From Taeniopygia guttata (lineage: Eukaryota; Chordata; Aves; Passeriformes; Estrildidae), in the NCBI RefSeq assembly GCF_048771995.1, contig NC_133033.1, positions 4,712,501-4,776,500 on the forward strand: a stretch of 64,000 nucleotides of DNA. Reading direction: 5' to 3'. Under the pieces are notes generated by a model. That model was not told where the DNA came from and ran no database searches. It was given only the letters and a program-made list of their open reading frames with translations. The translations under genes were made by a program, and so were the position numbers. How positions within the stretch are numbered: position 1 is the stretch's first letter; the number at the start of each line of letters is the position of its first letter. Positions 1 to 13,500 of the stretch are shown here, piece after piece.

Positions 1-252
1 AAGTTCAAACTACTGATAGTCTGTGGGCGTTTTGTTTTGACCTTCCTGCAGTTCTTTTGTCTGCTGTCACTAAAATAAGTGACACTTCAGTGTGCAAGAG
101 ATTTGTTACTTGGAGTGGTAGCACACAAACTATAAACTAGTTGAGTTGAGTGTCATGAGGGATTTCATGGTGCCAGATGAGCAGCAGTGTCTTCGAAGTG
201 TGTTAGAACAAACTAATCTATGAGTGGATTGTTTTTGTATTTGCTGTTATAG

Positions 253-3200
253 CTCCTGGTCTCTTTAAGCAGCGTCCACCTCTCAGCATCACCACTTCAG
301 GGCCACTTCTGGTGCTCCATGAAGAAGTGGAAGCCTTGCTGTTCCTGTCTGAGGGAAAGCCCTACTTAATGGAGGTATCTGTTCTAAATTCTGCCCTGCT
401 TGAACCTAAAAATTACCTGATGTATTCCTTTAACAAATCCTTTCATGAAAGAACACTGAATATCCAAAAACAGTGGTTATTTTGAGCCTAAACAAAAAGG
501 CAACTTTAGTTTCTTGACCACTTCATATTCTAGTATATCCCTAAGCTTTGGGGCCTGGTTTTATGCACAGTCTGGTTTTATGCAGATTTAGCAAGGGCCT
601 ATGCTGCTTTTTACCATGTCAAATGCAGGTGCTGCCTTGAGTTGATCTGACTTAATGGATGATGCTTGACCCTGGGAGCTGAGCATCAGGAGCTGAAGAA
701 GTGCAGTGAGGGCAGGGGCTCAGCCTCCTGGGCCATGCAGGCACTGGGGAAAAGAGCTGCATCCTTCCTGGGAAGGACAAACATTGTGTTACAGACTTGT
801 TTTCTGAAGGCAGCCGTGTGTGAAGGGTGTGCTCTGCCCACAGGTGATGCACGCGCTGCGGGAGCTCACGGGGTCGCTGTCGGTGCTCATGGAGATGGTG
901 GTGTACTGCTGCTTCTGCAATGAGCACTTCTCCTTCACTGTGCTGCACTTCATCAAGGTACACACAAAACCAGGACAAGCCTGTCCCACAAGTGTTTCTC
1001 ACAGGCTTTGGTCATCCTGTGTCTTGTGCATTATAACAGCACTGCAGAACAATCAGTGCAGTTTGCTGGGCTGTTGGGGTTTAGGTTTTCTTAGGCCTTC
1101 ACTGTTTAAATTATTAAATTTTCAAAAATCGGTAAAGCTGTCTTGAAATTCTTTGCTTCAACAACGTATTTTGCTATCTAAGTAACTTTGTTTCTTACAC
1201 ACAGACTCAACTGGAAACTGCTCCGCCTCATGAACTAAAAAACATATTCCAGTTACTCCATGAGATCCTGGTAGGTGAAGGGTAAAACTTGTACAGGATA
1301 GATTTTGTATTGGTGTGTAATAAAAAAAAAGTTGGGACTGCATTGGTAATTTCAACATCCACACATATTTTAATCCTTCAGTTTGAAGTTTTATTACTTC
1401 CTAAATTTCTATCTTGATAATCCAGTGACACATGAAACTTCAGTCTTACTTGTTTTGCATGTGGGGGTGGGTAAAACCATTCAATAGAATAGATACAGCA
1501 TCACACACAACTTACCTAAGTTGATATTTTTATTTCCTAACAGGTTATTGAAGACCCATTGCAAGTAGAGCGCATCAAATTTGCCTTTGAAACTGAAAAT
1601 GGATTAATAGGCAAGTAAGCCAGTGGGTGAACATTCCTGTACCCTGATGGTGGTAATGGTTCACTCCATCTCCTGGTTCCTAATCCTCCTAAACTGTTCT
1701 ACTTCTCAGGGTAAAAAACTTGACACATTTGATTTAGCCACTGTCATTCCAAAAATGCTCTAAAAAATCCAAAATAAGTATTGGAATATTAGAGTGACGG
1801 CAAATTAGAAAGGAATTGAACGGGGAAAGAAAGGTAACTTATTTAAATAAGGGCAGATCAGGATGTATATTTATTTCATGTGCATCAGGAGAAGCATCTT
1901 CAGTGTGTAAATGAAATTTGGGCTTGCACAGAAAACCCCTCTGATGGGTTAGTGCAGCTTGAACAGCTCCTTCATGGCTGTTTGGGTGACGAGCTGCTTC
2001 AGATCGTGGCTTTCACCTTCAGTTATTTTCGATTCTGATTTAGTGAGAAGGAGTATTTAGCTTTGTTCTTCATTTCTCTCATCAGTGCTCCCCTGTTTAG
2101 TAGCTTCCATGTATGGCTGATGGCAGAGAAGGAAATATGCAGCAGTGTAAGAAAATAGCTAAGTGATTATTTTAATTTCTGGATAAATTGGTCCCAGTTG
2201 GACCAATTCTGTGCTGTAACTTGTGCAATACATTACCATTTTCCTTTGCAGAAGAGAAGTGCAAGTGTTCAATTGGATTTTTATGTTGAAGGCTTTGAGA
2301 ACTGCCCTGAGGTTTGGGAGTGAAAGTTGTAATTTTTCCTTGAAGTTCCCTCACAACAGCATTGAACAGCATCCTTCCCATTGACTGGTTTTAATCTGGG
2401 AAAGGGAAATCAGCACATAATAGGTTTTCGTGGTCCTTAATAGGATGCTTGTGCATAATTTGTAGTACAGCAGTGCTGTAATTTTTATCATCTGCTCTGC
2501 TTCAACAGTATTAAAACTGGTAATTTGCAGTTCCCAAACAATTTTTTGCCAGCTTTGGAGGTTTCACTACAGTGTTCTTTGCTGACTGCTATGGACAGAG
2601 CAACTTTTGAGTGGCAAATCTGATTGGGGCAGCTCCGTGGAAATCTTTGTGCTTCTCCTCAGTCAAAGAATTTTGTTAAAGAGGTGGGAATTCATGGTAT
2701 AGAAAACTTGCTGGTAGGAATGGCCTGGGGTTTTGCCTGAGTCTCCCATGGAACAGTTTCATGGCTGTTGAATTCTGCTATGCTTGTTTATGTGAAGAAG
2801 CTTTAAACATTCCTCTGGCTTTGCAAACTTTGATCCAGGTGGAAGCTGGTGATCTGCTTCATTTCTAGGGGTTTCAGACAAATTTTTTTTTTTCCTTCAG
2901 ACAAATGTAACCATAGTGATTATCTAACACAGAATGGATTATAGGGGGAAAATAACTGCATTAGGGCTGTTTAAAATTCAGGTACTGCATTTGAAAGATC
3001 AAAGTGAAAATGCAGCAGTTCTATTTTTAATCCAGTAGAGTTGTGGAAGCACTCAAGACTACCAGCACTACAGCAGTGTGTTTAACACAGCTACTCATGC
3101 TTACATCTGTAGAAAGAGAATCTATTCCCTAACTTAAAATTTTAGCTTCACCTTTGTTTCCAGACTGGCTGGTACATGGAAATCTGGATTGTGGTTTCTA

Positions 3201-5548
3201 ATCCATGTGTTTCTCCTCACAGCCTTGATGCACCACAGCAACCACGTGGACAGCAGCCGTTGCTACCAGTGTGTCAAGTTCCTGGTTACTCTGGCTCAGA
3301 AGTGAGTAATGAAGGTTTCAGGGTTTAACCTCACCCTGCCTTAGGTCCCTCTGTGACTATTATAAAACCTACTACTGCTGGTTTTTGTCAGTTTTATCCT
3401 TTGTTACTGGTGCAAGGTCTTGGTGGTACACATGCCAATATGAAGTGAAATCTTTACTGGTTGGTACCTGAAGGGGTTTCTCAGGTAACAAATATTAATT
3501 GCTGTTTGTAAAGAAAAATGCCATTCTGCACAGCAGGAGTCTGACATTAACACCACATAAACATAGGGAAACTGTTCCAGATTTTTTAAATATTATGAGC
3601 CCTAAATTCTCTTTGTTTAGAACTCGGCATATGTCCAGATAAAGCATCATTCTGAAATATGTGAACCTGTGGGGTAAACTGCTTTGAGTAAATTTTACTA
3701 GGCATTATTGCTCTTGCTAATACAGTTATCAGCAGGGCTGTAGAGTTTAAGTCAGTTTGCAGTGATAACAGTGCACACAGAGGGCAGCAGTGCAAAGAGA
3801 GAGGAGCCTTGGTATATTTTTTTTTTGTGTTAGCCAGAATGCCTCGTTTCTGACTAATGAATATAATTTCAATTCCCAAGGTGCCCTACTGCAAAAGATT
3901 ACTTCAAGGAGAATTCACACCACTGGAGTTGGGCTGTGCAGTGGCTACAGAAAAAGGTAATTTGGCTGTAACAGGGAAATTGTCACTTGTTTACAACAAT
4001 AATCATGGATGGATAATCTCCATCCTCTGCATGGCTCTCTGAGATGGCTCTAAAGACAAAATACTTCATTTTTACAAGGACTACTTGGATGCAGCTAATC
4101 TGATGCAATGCCAGAACTTCAGTAGCCCCCACGTGTTTCAGGCATAAATGCATTTACAATGAATAAAACCCAAGTGTGAATGGTTGCAGTGATTATTCTT
4201 TGCTATGTGGGAAGCTTTCAGTGCCACTGTATTCGTGTTGGGAGGCTTCAGCTTTTTTAAAAAAGCAGTTTTCCATTGCCTGTGTGTTGATGCAGGAGAA
4301 TGTTTAAATGATTGGATTCCTTACAGAATCATCACAGCTTTGCACAAAGCACAGCTGTCGACTGATGCAGCTTTTCCTCCCACACGTGTAGCTTTTGTTC
4401 TTCCCTCTAAACTCAACATAGTTTGGCCAACATATCTTTCATAAATATCCAAGGACACTTTGGAAACGTGGAGCTCAGCAGAAGTTGGTTGCTGGTTTGC
4501 AGCTGAGGGACAGTAACCTTTGTTACTGTTATTTAAAGTGTCTGTGCCCCAGATCTCCAGCTCGCTGTCAGAGGATTCAGGAGGCTTGTTCCAGTCTTTA
4601 GTTCACCACCATCACAAGTGGTCGAGGCTTTACACAAGTAAAAATCAAATGAAAAATTAATGGCTTTCTTGGCTTTTTATGCAGATGTCTGAACATTACT
4701 GGGCTCCTCAGAGTAACGTGTCCAATGAAACATCCACTGCAAAAACCTTCCAGCGCACTATTTCAGCACAGGTATGTGTCAGTCCTGGCAGAGGATGTTA
4801 AACTTGCTTACTTCTTTTCTTGGAAGCATCTTTGGGTTTGGCAACTTTAGTCACCATCCCTGGAAGTGTTCAAAAACTATGTGGATACAGCACTTGAGGC
4901 CATGGTTTAGTGATGAGCATGGTGGTGGTGCTGGTTTGGCAGTTGGACTTGATGATCTTAAAAGGTCTTTTCCAACCTTAATGATTCTGTGATATTTCAG
5001 TGCCCTTCGGGCTGTTTTTCCTTTAGAAGCTCAGCCCTTGTGGTTGTTCCTGGAAAAGATTACCCCTTGAGTGATATTGGTGAATACTCACAATTACCTC
5101 TGGTGACTTGGCTGTCTCACTGCAGCAGCTATTGTTTTAAAACAATAATAATGAAACAATAATAACTCTAAAAGATAATAATTGTGAAATGAAGGGATCA
5201 CCATGACCCCTGACACTCTCTTGGACTGTTTGCAACTCAGGACACTCTGGCCTATGCCACAGCCCTGCTGAATGAGAAGGATCAGTCTGGAAGCAGCAAT
5301 GGGTCAGAAAGCAGCCCTGCCAATGAGAATGGAGAGAGGCACCTGCAGCAGGTAAAACAAGGACAGATTTACCCCCTGGTGCATGCCTCTGGGGGGCAGC
5401 TGGGTCAGAACCATCACTGACCATACTGTGAACAACTCTGCATCTTACAAAAGGTGACTGTGTCCTTCTCTTGTGTGTTTGAAAGGGCTCAGAGTCTCCT
5501 ATGATGATTGGGGAGCCTAAAAGTGACCTTGATGATGTTGACCCTTAG
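253..5548 (+). CDS. USP24: USP24, C-terminal part (last nine coding exons)
   Basis: This is the 3' end of ubiquitin-specific protease 24, a very large deubiquitinase of the USP9X-like group. The USP catalytic domain lies upstream of the window; only about 260 C-terminal residues are here. Exons read by eye: 253-374, 844-957, 1205-1270, 1544-1610, 3223-3301, 3881-3956, 4685-4771, 5241-5351, 5486-5548. All phases agree and the frame stays open to TAG at 5546-5548. Recognisable stretches include LHEEVEALLFLSEGKPYLME, LMHHSNHVDSSRCYQC, HHWSWAVQWLQKK and the C-terminus ending SDLDDVDP, which match the human protein as I remember it. The intron after 1610 starts with GC (GCAAGT) instead of GT. The gene converges on PCSK9, as in human. 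Identity is very secure. Individual boundaries are secure except where an extra undetected exon could exist. Confidence 0.95.
4849..4994 (+). mobile_element. CR1 LINE 3' fragment
   Basis: The fragment runs from a 'ccctggaagtgttcaa' stretch to the typical CR1 tail 'gatctt..aaggtcttttccaacc' and 'atgattctgtga'. It is in sense orientation and lies in the USP24 intron between exons ending 4771 and starting 5241. It is a 5'-truncated copy, the usual fate of CR1 in birds. Confidence 0.85.
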
Positions 5549-7975
5549 AGGAGATCCCTGTGAACACAAGAAGCAGCTCAAACATTCAATGCCTGGTCCC
5601 TGCTGGAACTGGAGTCGTGTTGCTGATGCCATTGGGAGTCTGGGGGAGCAGTGGCTTCACAGGACCAGAAGAGATGCTGGAGGAGGTTGTTTCCCTGAAA
5701 GACAAAAGCATTTTTTTAGCCACGAAGGCTTCAGATCAACAAATGCTCTAGAAAACTGCATCTTCACCTGCAGTAGCTTGTGACAGTCCAAAACACCAAA
5801 ACCAAGTTTGTCAAGAAGATTTTATCAAATACACAAACGCTAGTGGTTGAATTTTTATGTGAACATTAAATGAGTGAATGTAAAACTGTTGCTTTTCTGT
5901 GATGCTGCAAAAAAAAATTCTTTTGGTTTTTATACAGGAAAAAAGAAAACAGATTGCCCTTATGTATGGAGGGCAAATTTTTAATCTTTCTGATAATATT
6001 GAATAGGAATATTCAAATTTCTGTAAAGATGTGTGATGACTTACATTTCATTGTAAAATATTAGTTAAAGAATGGGTTTACATAAGGACTTCTGTATTTA
6101 ATATGTCTCCCTGCTAATTTGTAAAGCTCTTAATGAAAAATATCAGCAGGATTGCTCTATCAGAAGGGTGATTCCTTACTGAATGATTTGGTAAAGGAGC
6201 TCTGGAATGAGTCATCTTTCCCAGTACCCTTCCAAAAACCCTTCAGACAACTGGGAAGGGCAGTAAAAGAACAGCTTTGTTCTCTAGGTATGCAAGCATT
6301 TATTATTCAAGGATGTTGGTGAATTAAAAAAAAAAAAAAAGAAAAAGTTAATGAGTAGTTTAAAAGAAAAAAGCACTTTAAGAAGGAATTGTGTTGCAGT
6401 TTTACTCATTAAATTTTTTTAACCTTTGGAGACATATTGAATAAAATGTAGTCTCAGTCATGGATCTGCAATCACTTGCTTATGCTTTGAAATAACTGAG
6501 AAAGTTGGTATTGGTTGTATATGATGAATAATTCCTTGAGTGAGCTGGGAACACTGTTGTGCAGATTTTAGAGCAATTTTAACACAGGGAAAGAAAGAAT
6601 TGGCTTTGTTCGTATTTTCACTTGACCAGGCAACGTTTAAAATATCACAGCTCTTTTAATTTGCTCACAAATAACTGGAAACCAGTTGGGATGATTTGAG
6701 CAGTTTTGTTTTCTATGTCAAGTGCAGTTCAGTGATTTCTGGCTCTGGATTCAAGCTTCTTTTGTGCCAACTAACTTCATCTTTTGTACATTTTGTGTTT
6801 GTCACATTTTCTGCACTGCTTTTTGCCTTTATTTATGGATTCTGCCTTACTTTTAAAAAATTATATAAACAAACATGCACAGAAACGGGGGACATCTTAA
6901 GGAGTGCCTGGGTACCTCCAGAATAGACAAATTTGCCAAGTTAAAGGCACAACCAGCCAAAAAGTGCCTTTTTTGTTTCTTTTCACACGCTGCTGCCAAA
7001 ACACAGAGCAGCAGACAGCTTTTCACTGTTGTGCACTAATATTGAGAGTAGCCAGTCATTTCACTGTTGGAAGGAGCCATGGGATGTGATGTCAGCTGTA
7101 CAGCTTTATAACTTATTGTGGGGTAGGATGGATTGCAGGGGCAGGGGGGCACCGTGGTGAATCTCTCACTTTCCTTTTCCAAATAATGTCTTCACAGACA
7201 CAGGGCAGAGTTAGCATCTTGTAAATGTTTCTGATGATGATGTGCTGGGACGTTTTAAATGTGACACGTTTTAAATTAATTTTGAACTAATCATTTCTTA
7301 CAGACACCCCCTTCCTTCCTGCCTTCCCCCACCCCCAAATGCTTTGGTAATGGGCCATGAATCTTCCCAAGGAGTCAGTACACAGCGGTGATGGTGACAG
7401 GAGGAGAAGCTGGTCATGTTCCCATGGGTTGGCACCACTTGTCACTTCAGGTTCCTGTTATTTCCTATGGAAACAACATCCTCTATAGCCTCAGGCCCAG
7501 GGAAGCATTGGTGGGAATTGCACCAGGATGGCTCATCACCACTGTATACTTGAAACCAATACAAACTTTTTCACGGTTCTGCTCACGCTTGTACAAAGTC
7601 AGTGGTTATAATTTGCAATAAGATGATACTTGGTCACTTATTTTTGTTTCCAGCTGCTGTCATTTGAACCTGCTGAAGATTATTTTTTGGAAAATAGAGT
7701 TCGACAAAAAAAAAACAACAACAAAAAAAAAACCTAGTTTTTGTGTAAATTGTGATGCATTTATATGTTGTAATTTTTACTGCCAATCTTTTTGGATGAA
7801 AATGTTTTTATACAGCTTACAAAATGTTCAGTGAGGAGCAGCCACAGCCTGCCTGTGAGCACTCGGGGAGATATTGTCCAATTAATGCATAGACCTTTGG
7901 CACTGGAAAAATAGGCAGTCTTGATGAACAGTCTTGGGATTCCTGGTCAATGGAATAAAGTTATTCCTTTCACAG
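5549..7975 (+). other. USP24: USP24 3' UTR (inferred)
   Basis: This is AT-rich sequence after the USP24 stop, with no other gene visible. Polyadenylation hexamers AATAAA occur at 6440-6445 and 7954-7959. The distal one gives a UTR of about 2.4 kb, in keeping with the long UTR of the human gene. The end point is inferred only from the hexamer. Confidence 0.5.
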
Positions 7976-9689
7976 AAAACTAGTGTAATCTTTAGACTGT
8001 GCACACGCTGCTACACTCTTCTCTTGTTGATCCTCTTATCCTGAACCTCCTTGGGCCAGCCCTGCAGATGCTGAGCTCCTCAGGGGTGCCCTGATTGCTA
8101 TTTTGGCTCCTGTCCAGAGTCAGTGGAAGCAGCTGAGTGGCCCTGGAGCTGCCCTGCTGTAGATCCTTATGCCACGGCGTGTGCTGGGGCTGTGTCACAT
8201 CTGTACCCCTGTGCAGCTTCTCTTGACCTCAGCAGGGTGATTTACCCTGGCCACGCTCACAGAGGTGGATTAGAAAGGATTTTGTGTGTCAGATCAGAGA
8301 TTTGTGGGCGAGCTGGCTGTGAATTTATTCTGCCTCCCGCAGGGGCAAGAGCCAGAGAGGTGCACAGAGAGCTGCTGCTCCATTCCTCACTTATTTGGGA
8401 TCCAGGAGCTGCAGCTCCATCCCCACTTTGTTCCCTGCTCCAAGGACAAGGATTTTGACTTTTCCAGCCTGACCCAGCCTCTGCTCCTCCCTGGTGGTCC
8501 TGGCAGCGTGGCCTGGGCATTGCAAACTGCTGCCAGGACTGGATCAGCATCCCTGGGATCAGCCCTGCTCTCATGCCTGTGAGAGGCTTTTCCACCTACC
8601 CTCGTACAAGGCACAAAGCAAGGGCTGATCTTTTAATTTTGTTTTCTACCACCAGGCTTATGGAGGCTTGAGCTGAGCTGGGGAAGCTCTGTCTGGCTTA
8701 TCAGACAAGGAACATGCTCACACCTTGTGCTGGATCCTCCCCTCTCACAGGGAAGGCAGCAGAGCTGAAATCCTGATGTGTGTTTTGAGAGGTGACAGCC
8801 CAAGGAGTCTGCTGAAAAATCACCCTCAGTGTCAGAGCTGTCCAGGAGCTCTGGGGCTGACATCCCTTTTTCTTTTCTGCCTCTTTGTGCAAAAATCAGG
8901 TTCCAGCTGAATGAAATTATGGCCTGTAATTATGTCCGTGTTATATAATTATTTGTTTAGATTAGGGTTGGGCTTTTGCCAGCTTTAGTTAACAAGTTAG
9001 AATTAGTTTCAACCTTTCAAAGTGCTGTTTTGTGCTGGGTTTGTCTTCTCTTGCCAATTAAAGCCGGAGTAACAGAGCTGCAGGGGGCTTTTGGATTGGG
9101 AAAAACACCCAACCCAGCCAAGTCTGACAGGTTAACCTGGAGCTTGTGGTATCAAACTTTTTTTTTTTTCATCTATCCTCAGATAACACGACAAAAATTA
9201 TATATTGTAGTACCAGGAGGCTGCTAAACACTGAGAAAAAAGTGAGACCCAGCTTTGGTGGCTGCTGTTGGCATCTCTCTGAGCCAAGCTTTGTCTCCTT
9301 CCTGGGGCTCCAGCCCTTCCTAAGTGAAGGAACAGCAGCAACCCAAGTTCAAGGGCACATTCCCAGAGCTGGATGATGTTTGTTTCCACAACTGGAAGCT
9401 TTTCTCCTGCTCCACTGTTGTTAAAACAAACTTCTGGTCTTGTGTGTGTGGGGACAACACAGTCCAGAGCACAACCCAGCAGTGGGCAAGGGTGCCTGTG
9501 CTGTCTGTGCCAGCTCCAAAGGTGCCAGTTGCCATCCAGGAGCACCTTGGATCCCAGGCAGGGATCAGATCCGGCTCACTAACAAAGCAAAATCCCTGCT
9601 GGATGGGTCCCCCTTCCCTTTTCCAGACCAGTTCCCCATGGGGATGTCTATGAAGCCAGACAAAGGACCACAAGAGCACAGATCTATGA
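7976..9689. other. Intergenic gap between USP24 and PCSK9 3' ends
   Basis: This is the convergent intergenic region. The open frames here are short and overlap on both strands. I see no homology to known proteins, no RNA gene and no clear repeat apart from short homopolymer runs. Confidence 0.5.
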
Positions 9690-10531
9690 ATTTTATTTTA
9701 AAAAAACAGTTATAAAATGCTCATTTATAAAACTCCAAATAAATATTTAAGGTACAAATGTAGAAACTAAGGTGCTATGAAAGCTTTTTCTTAATTCTGG
9801 GGGGTTTTTTTAAGGAATTATAACTTCCTACAGTTCTATGTGTCTTGGGAAGACCTGAAACTGTTAACACATAACACCAGCAGATCATTAACTCTGACTC
9901 AACAACAAAAAAAGCACTAATGAAGCAGTAGCTGACTGTAGCAATGCAGATAAAAATCTAATTAACTAAGCAGGCTGTTTAAACTAAAGCCCTTACACTT
10001 GACTCAAAAGTAAAGAAATCTCCTAGGAATACGATTAGGCAATTATCAAAGTGCCCAAAAATGGCTAAACTAAGATTTTCCAGGGGCTAAGCAGCATTAG
10101 CTGACAACTAATGAGGAACTGAGCAGGAAAGGAGGGAGCAATCCTCAGAATAGTTTTTTCTTTTAAAAGTGGTGGATTTTTCCTACGTTGGGTGACAACA
10201 CCACGGCTCGTTCTGTCGGGGTGTTTATGGAAGACGCGGTGCACGGCAGGGAAAGGATTTTGGGATGGCCCCAGTGATGGGACAGGGCTCCAGCTGCATG
10301 GGGGATGCTCGGGGAGTTCTTGCAGAGCCACCCTGGGTGTGGTGGATCCTGACCCCGCTGTGTGCGAGGGGGAGACGAGTGAGTTCATCCTCCACCAGCA
10401 CGGCAGCCCAGGGGCGGAGGGAGCTGCACGTGGGAGCATGGATTGTTCTGGAAAGCCTGGAAAGGCACCAGTCCAGCAAAGCCTCCATCCCTGCTGTGCC
10501 ACAGGAGCCACCCCTCCAGCTCAGCCTGTCC
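9690..10531 (-). other. PCSK9: PCSK9 3' UTR (inferred)
   Basis: This is minus-strand sequence downstream of the PCSK9 stop. A minus-strand AATAAA lies at 9692-9697 (read as tttatt on +), giving a UTR of about 840 nt. The segment 9690-10060 is markedly AT-rich compared with the GC-rich coding part. Confidence 0.55.
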
Positions 10532-13500
10532 CTACTGCCGGCCCCTGCAGCAAATGGCGATGGCCACGGCCGAGCTGCTGCCAGGGCCAGCGGCTGCCAC
10601 GCAGGAATTGTCCTCGGCGTAGGCTCCCATGGAGCCAGAGCTCTGGGAAAGGGTGTTACAGCCCGTCAGCACCCAGCCATCCTCACAGGACACCGTCACC
10701 TAACGGGAGGAGAGCTCGTCACCCATCAGCCAGCAAAGGTGGCCCCACAGTTCAGGGTGATGTGACTGCTCTCACTCAGCTGCATGGGGTGTCCCATTGC
10801 AGGTGGGGACAGCAGTGAAGGCTGGGGTTGGCACAGCACACCCAAAAGCCATCAGGGTGGCAGAGGAACAGGCAGAGACAAAGCCACCAGCACAGCAGAG
10901 GAGCATGGCCCATCCCTACCTTCTCCTCGTGTTCCAGGGCCGCGTGCTCCTTCAGCCGGCACTCCAGGCTGGCAGTGGGGCAGCACAAGGCGTGTGCCAC
11001 CGCCTCCCTCCTGCTGGCACAGCGGCTGGGCCCCCTCCCCAGCCCCACCACGGGCCTGCCACCAGCACCCAGCACCACGGATGGGGAGTGGAAACTGCAC
11101 CCTGCCCGGGGGAGAGGGGATGTTGGCACAGGGCAGCCACAGCAGCATCCCAGCGCACACATTGGTGCCGAGGATGTCCCGAGAGAGCCCTGAACCTTCC
11201 TCCCTCCACACACACAGCACACACCCCAACAACCACACCCACCCTCTACCCCAAATCCCGGAGCGTTTCTGGAAGAAACACCCTTGTCCATCAGGCTCAA
11301 AGGTCTGTAACCCCGCGCTGGGTGTTACCAGTCAGCACATGGTCTCCTGGGGAGCACTGGGCCCCCTCGGCCTCAGGGGAACTGGCCTCAATCCGGCATT
11401 CAGCCCCCACCCACGTGCAGCACCTGGCGATGGCATAAACCCCCTGGCCCTGGAAGGCGTTGTGGGCCACGCATTGTTTCTGCCCGTCCTTGTCCTGTGG
11501 ACAGCCCAGCACAGCGTCACCATTTGGGGACAGCCCTGCGAGGCCAGCGGGCGCTCCAGGGGTGGAAGCTCTGCCCTGCACGCTCTGCTCACCTCCATGT
11601 GCTCCCCCAGCCCGCTGCCACTGCGGGAGAAGCTGGAGCAGCTGAGCATCTCCTCAGTGCTGGCACAGCGAGACACGGCCCTGGCCAGCCGGGCGAGCCC
11701 CGAGCGCGCCGACCACACCGAGCGGCAGAGCAGCCGCTCCTCTGCAACGGGGCCGGGGCGTCACGGCGGGGAGCACCCACAGTGCCACCCTCAGTGTCAC
11801 CCACAGTGTCACCCTGTGTCACCCTCAGTACCACCCTGTCACCCTCAGTGCCACCCTCAGTGTCACCCTCAGTGTCACCCTCAGTGTCACCCACAGTGCC
11901 ACCCTCAGTGCCACCCACAGTGTCACCCTCAGTGCCACCCACAGTGCCACCCACAGTGCCACCCTCAGTGTCACCCTCAGTGTCACCCTCAGTGTCACCC
12001 AGTGTCACCCTCAGTGTCACCCTCAGTGCCACCCTCAGTGCCACCCTCAGTGTCACACACAGTGCCACCTTCAGTGTCACCCTCAGTGTCACCCTCAGTG
12101 CCACCCACAGTGCCACCCACAGTGCCACCCTCAGTGTCACCCTCAGTGTCACCCACAGTGTCACCCTCAGTGCCACCCACAGTGTCACCCTCAGTGTCAC
12201 CCTCAGTGTCACCCTCAGTGCCACCCACAGTGCCACCCACAGTGCCACCCACAGTGTCACCCTCAGTGTTACCCACAGTGTCACCCACAGTGTCACCCTC
12301 AGTGCCACCCTCAGTGTTACCCACAGTGTCACCCTCAGTGCCACCCTCAGTGTCACCCTCAGTGCCACCCACAGTGTCACCCACAGTGCCACCCACAGTG
12401 TCACCCACAGTGCCACCCTCAGTGTCACCCAGCACCCACAGCACCGACCAGGCTCCATCTCACCCATCCATGCCAGGCTCAGCTGTCCCCGGCACAGCTC
12501 GGGGGACATTCCCTGCCCGCACAGCGCGCTTTCACCCCGGCATTTCATTCCTGCTAAGTCCTCACCCGCTGCCAGCCGGGTGGGCAGCCTTGCCACCCTG
12601 TTGGGTGTCTGGAGGCGCTGCCCCTCCGGGATCCACGCCGTGTCCATGGTGTTCTTGCTGGAGAAGCTCAGGAGGCGCTGGCCTAGCTGGGCCGGGCTCA
12701 GCTGGGGCTCGGCGCTGAGCAGCACGGCCGCGATGCCTGCAAGAGCCCGGGAGTGACAACCAGAGGGGACACGGCCACCTAGGCCAACACACGGCTCAGC
12801 AAACCCATGAGTCGTGGAACACAGAGCTGCCCCCAGCTCAGGCCTGTGCCAGCAGCAGCAAGCTGCTCCAGCCCTCCCTGCCCCTCGAAGCTCAGCTCGC
12901 CTGCCACATGCGCGGCCGCCTGCGAGGTGCCGCTCCGCGCTGTGAAACACGTGCTGCAGTCGCTGGAGGCGCCCACGATGTCGTCCCCCGGGGCAAACAG
13001 ATCCACGCAGCGGCCAAAGTTGGTGCCCAGGGTGCCGATGGAGGCGGGCTGGTCCTCGCTGTCGGTGGCACCCACCGTGATGACCTGCCAGTGACAGGGG
13101 AGCACGGGTGGGCTCACCCATGCCGCCGACCCGGAGCTGCAGGAGATGAGGTGGCACCTCAGGGTGCTCCCAGCCGTACCTCAGGCTCGGATGCAGGTGA
13201 GTAGAGGCAGGCATCGTCCTTGTAGTTGCCAGCAGCTGCCACCACGGCCGCTCCCAGCCGTGCCAGCCGCCGGCAGCCCGAGTTCAGCGTGGGGCTCTGC
13301 GCGCCGGCCAAGGGCAGCAGCAGCACCCGCGGCGCGTAGGGCTGAGCCTCCAACCTCCTCCTGATGAACTCCAGGGCTGCCAGGGACAAGGCACCATCAC
13401 AGGGAGCTCCGGGAGGGATGCTGCTCCTCTCGGGGTGTGGGGTCACTCACCCATGAGGGTCCCGCTGACGGTGCCCTTGCCCTGGCAGTTCAGCACGCGG

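Noticed and set aside
11773-12440. CRISPR array
   Set aside because: Units are directly abutting with no unique spacers, and the host is a vertebrate.
10784-12756. Long open frames (over 400-600 codons, both strands) across PCSK9 exons 9-12 and intron 8
   Set aside because: They exist because the 12-bp array cannot contain stops in several frames, and because the DNA is GC-rich. They are low-complexity, start in 3' regions of PCSK9 and have no promoter or homology.
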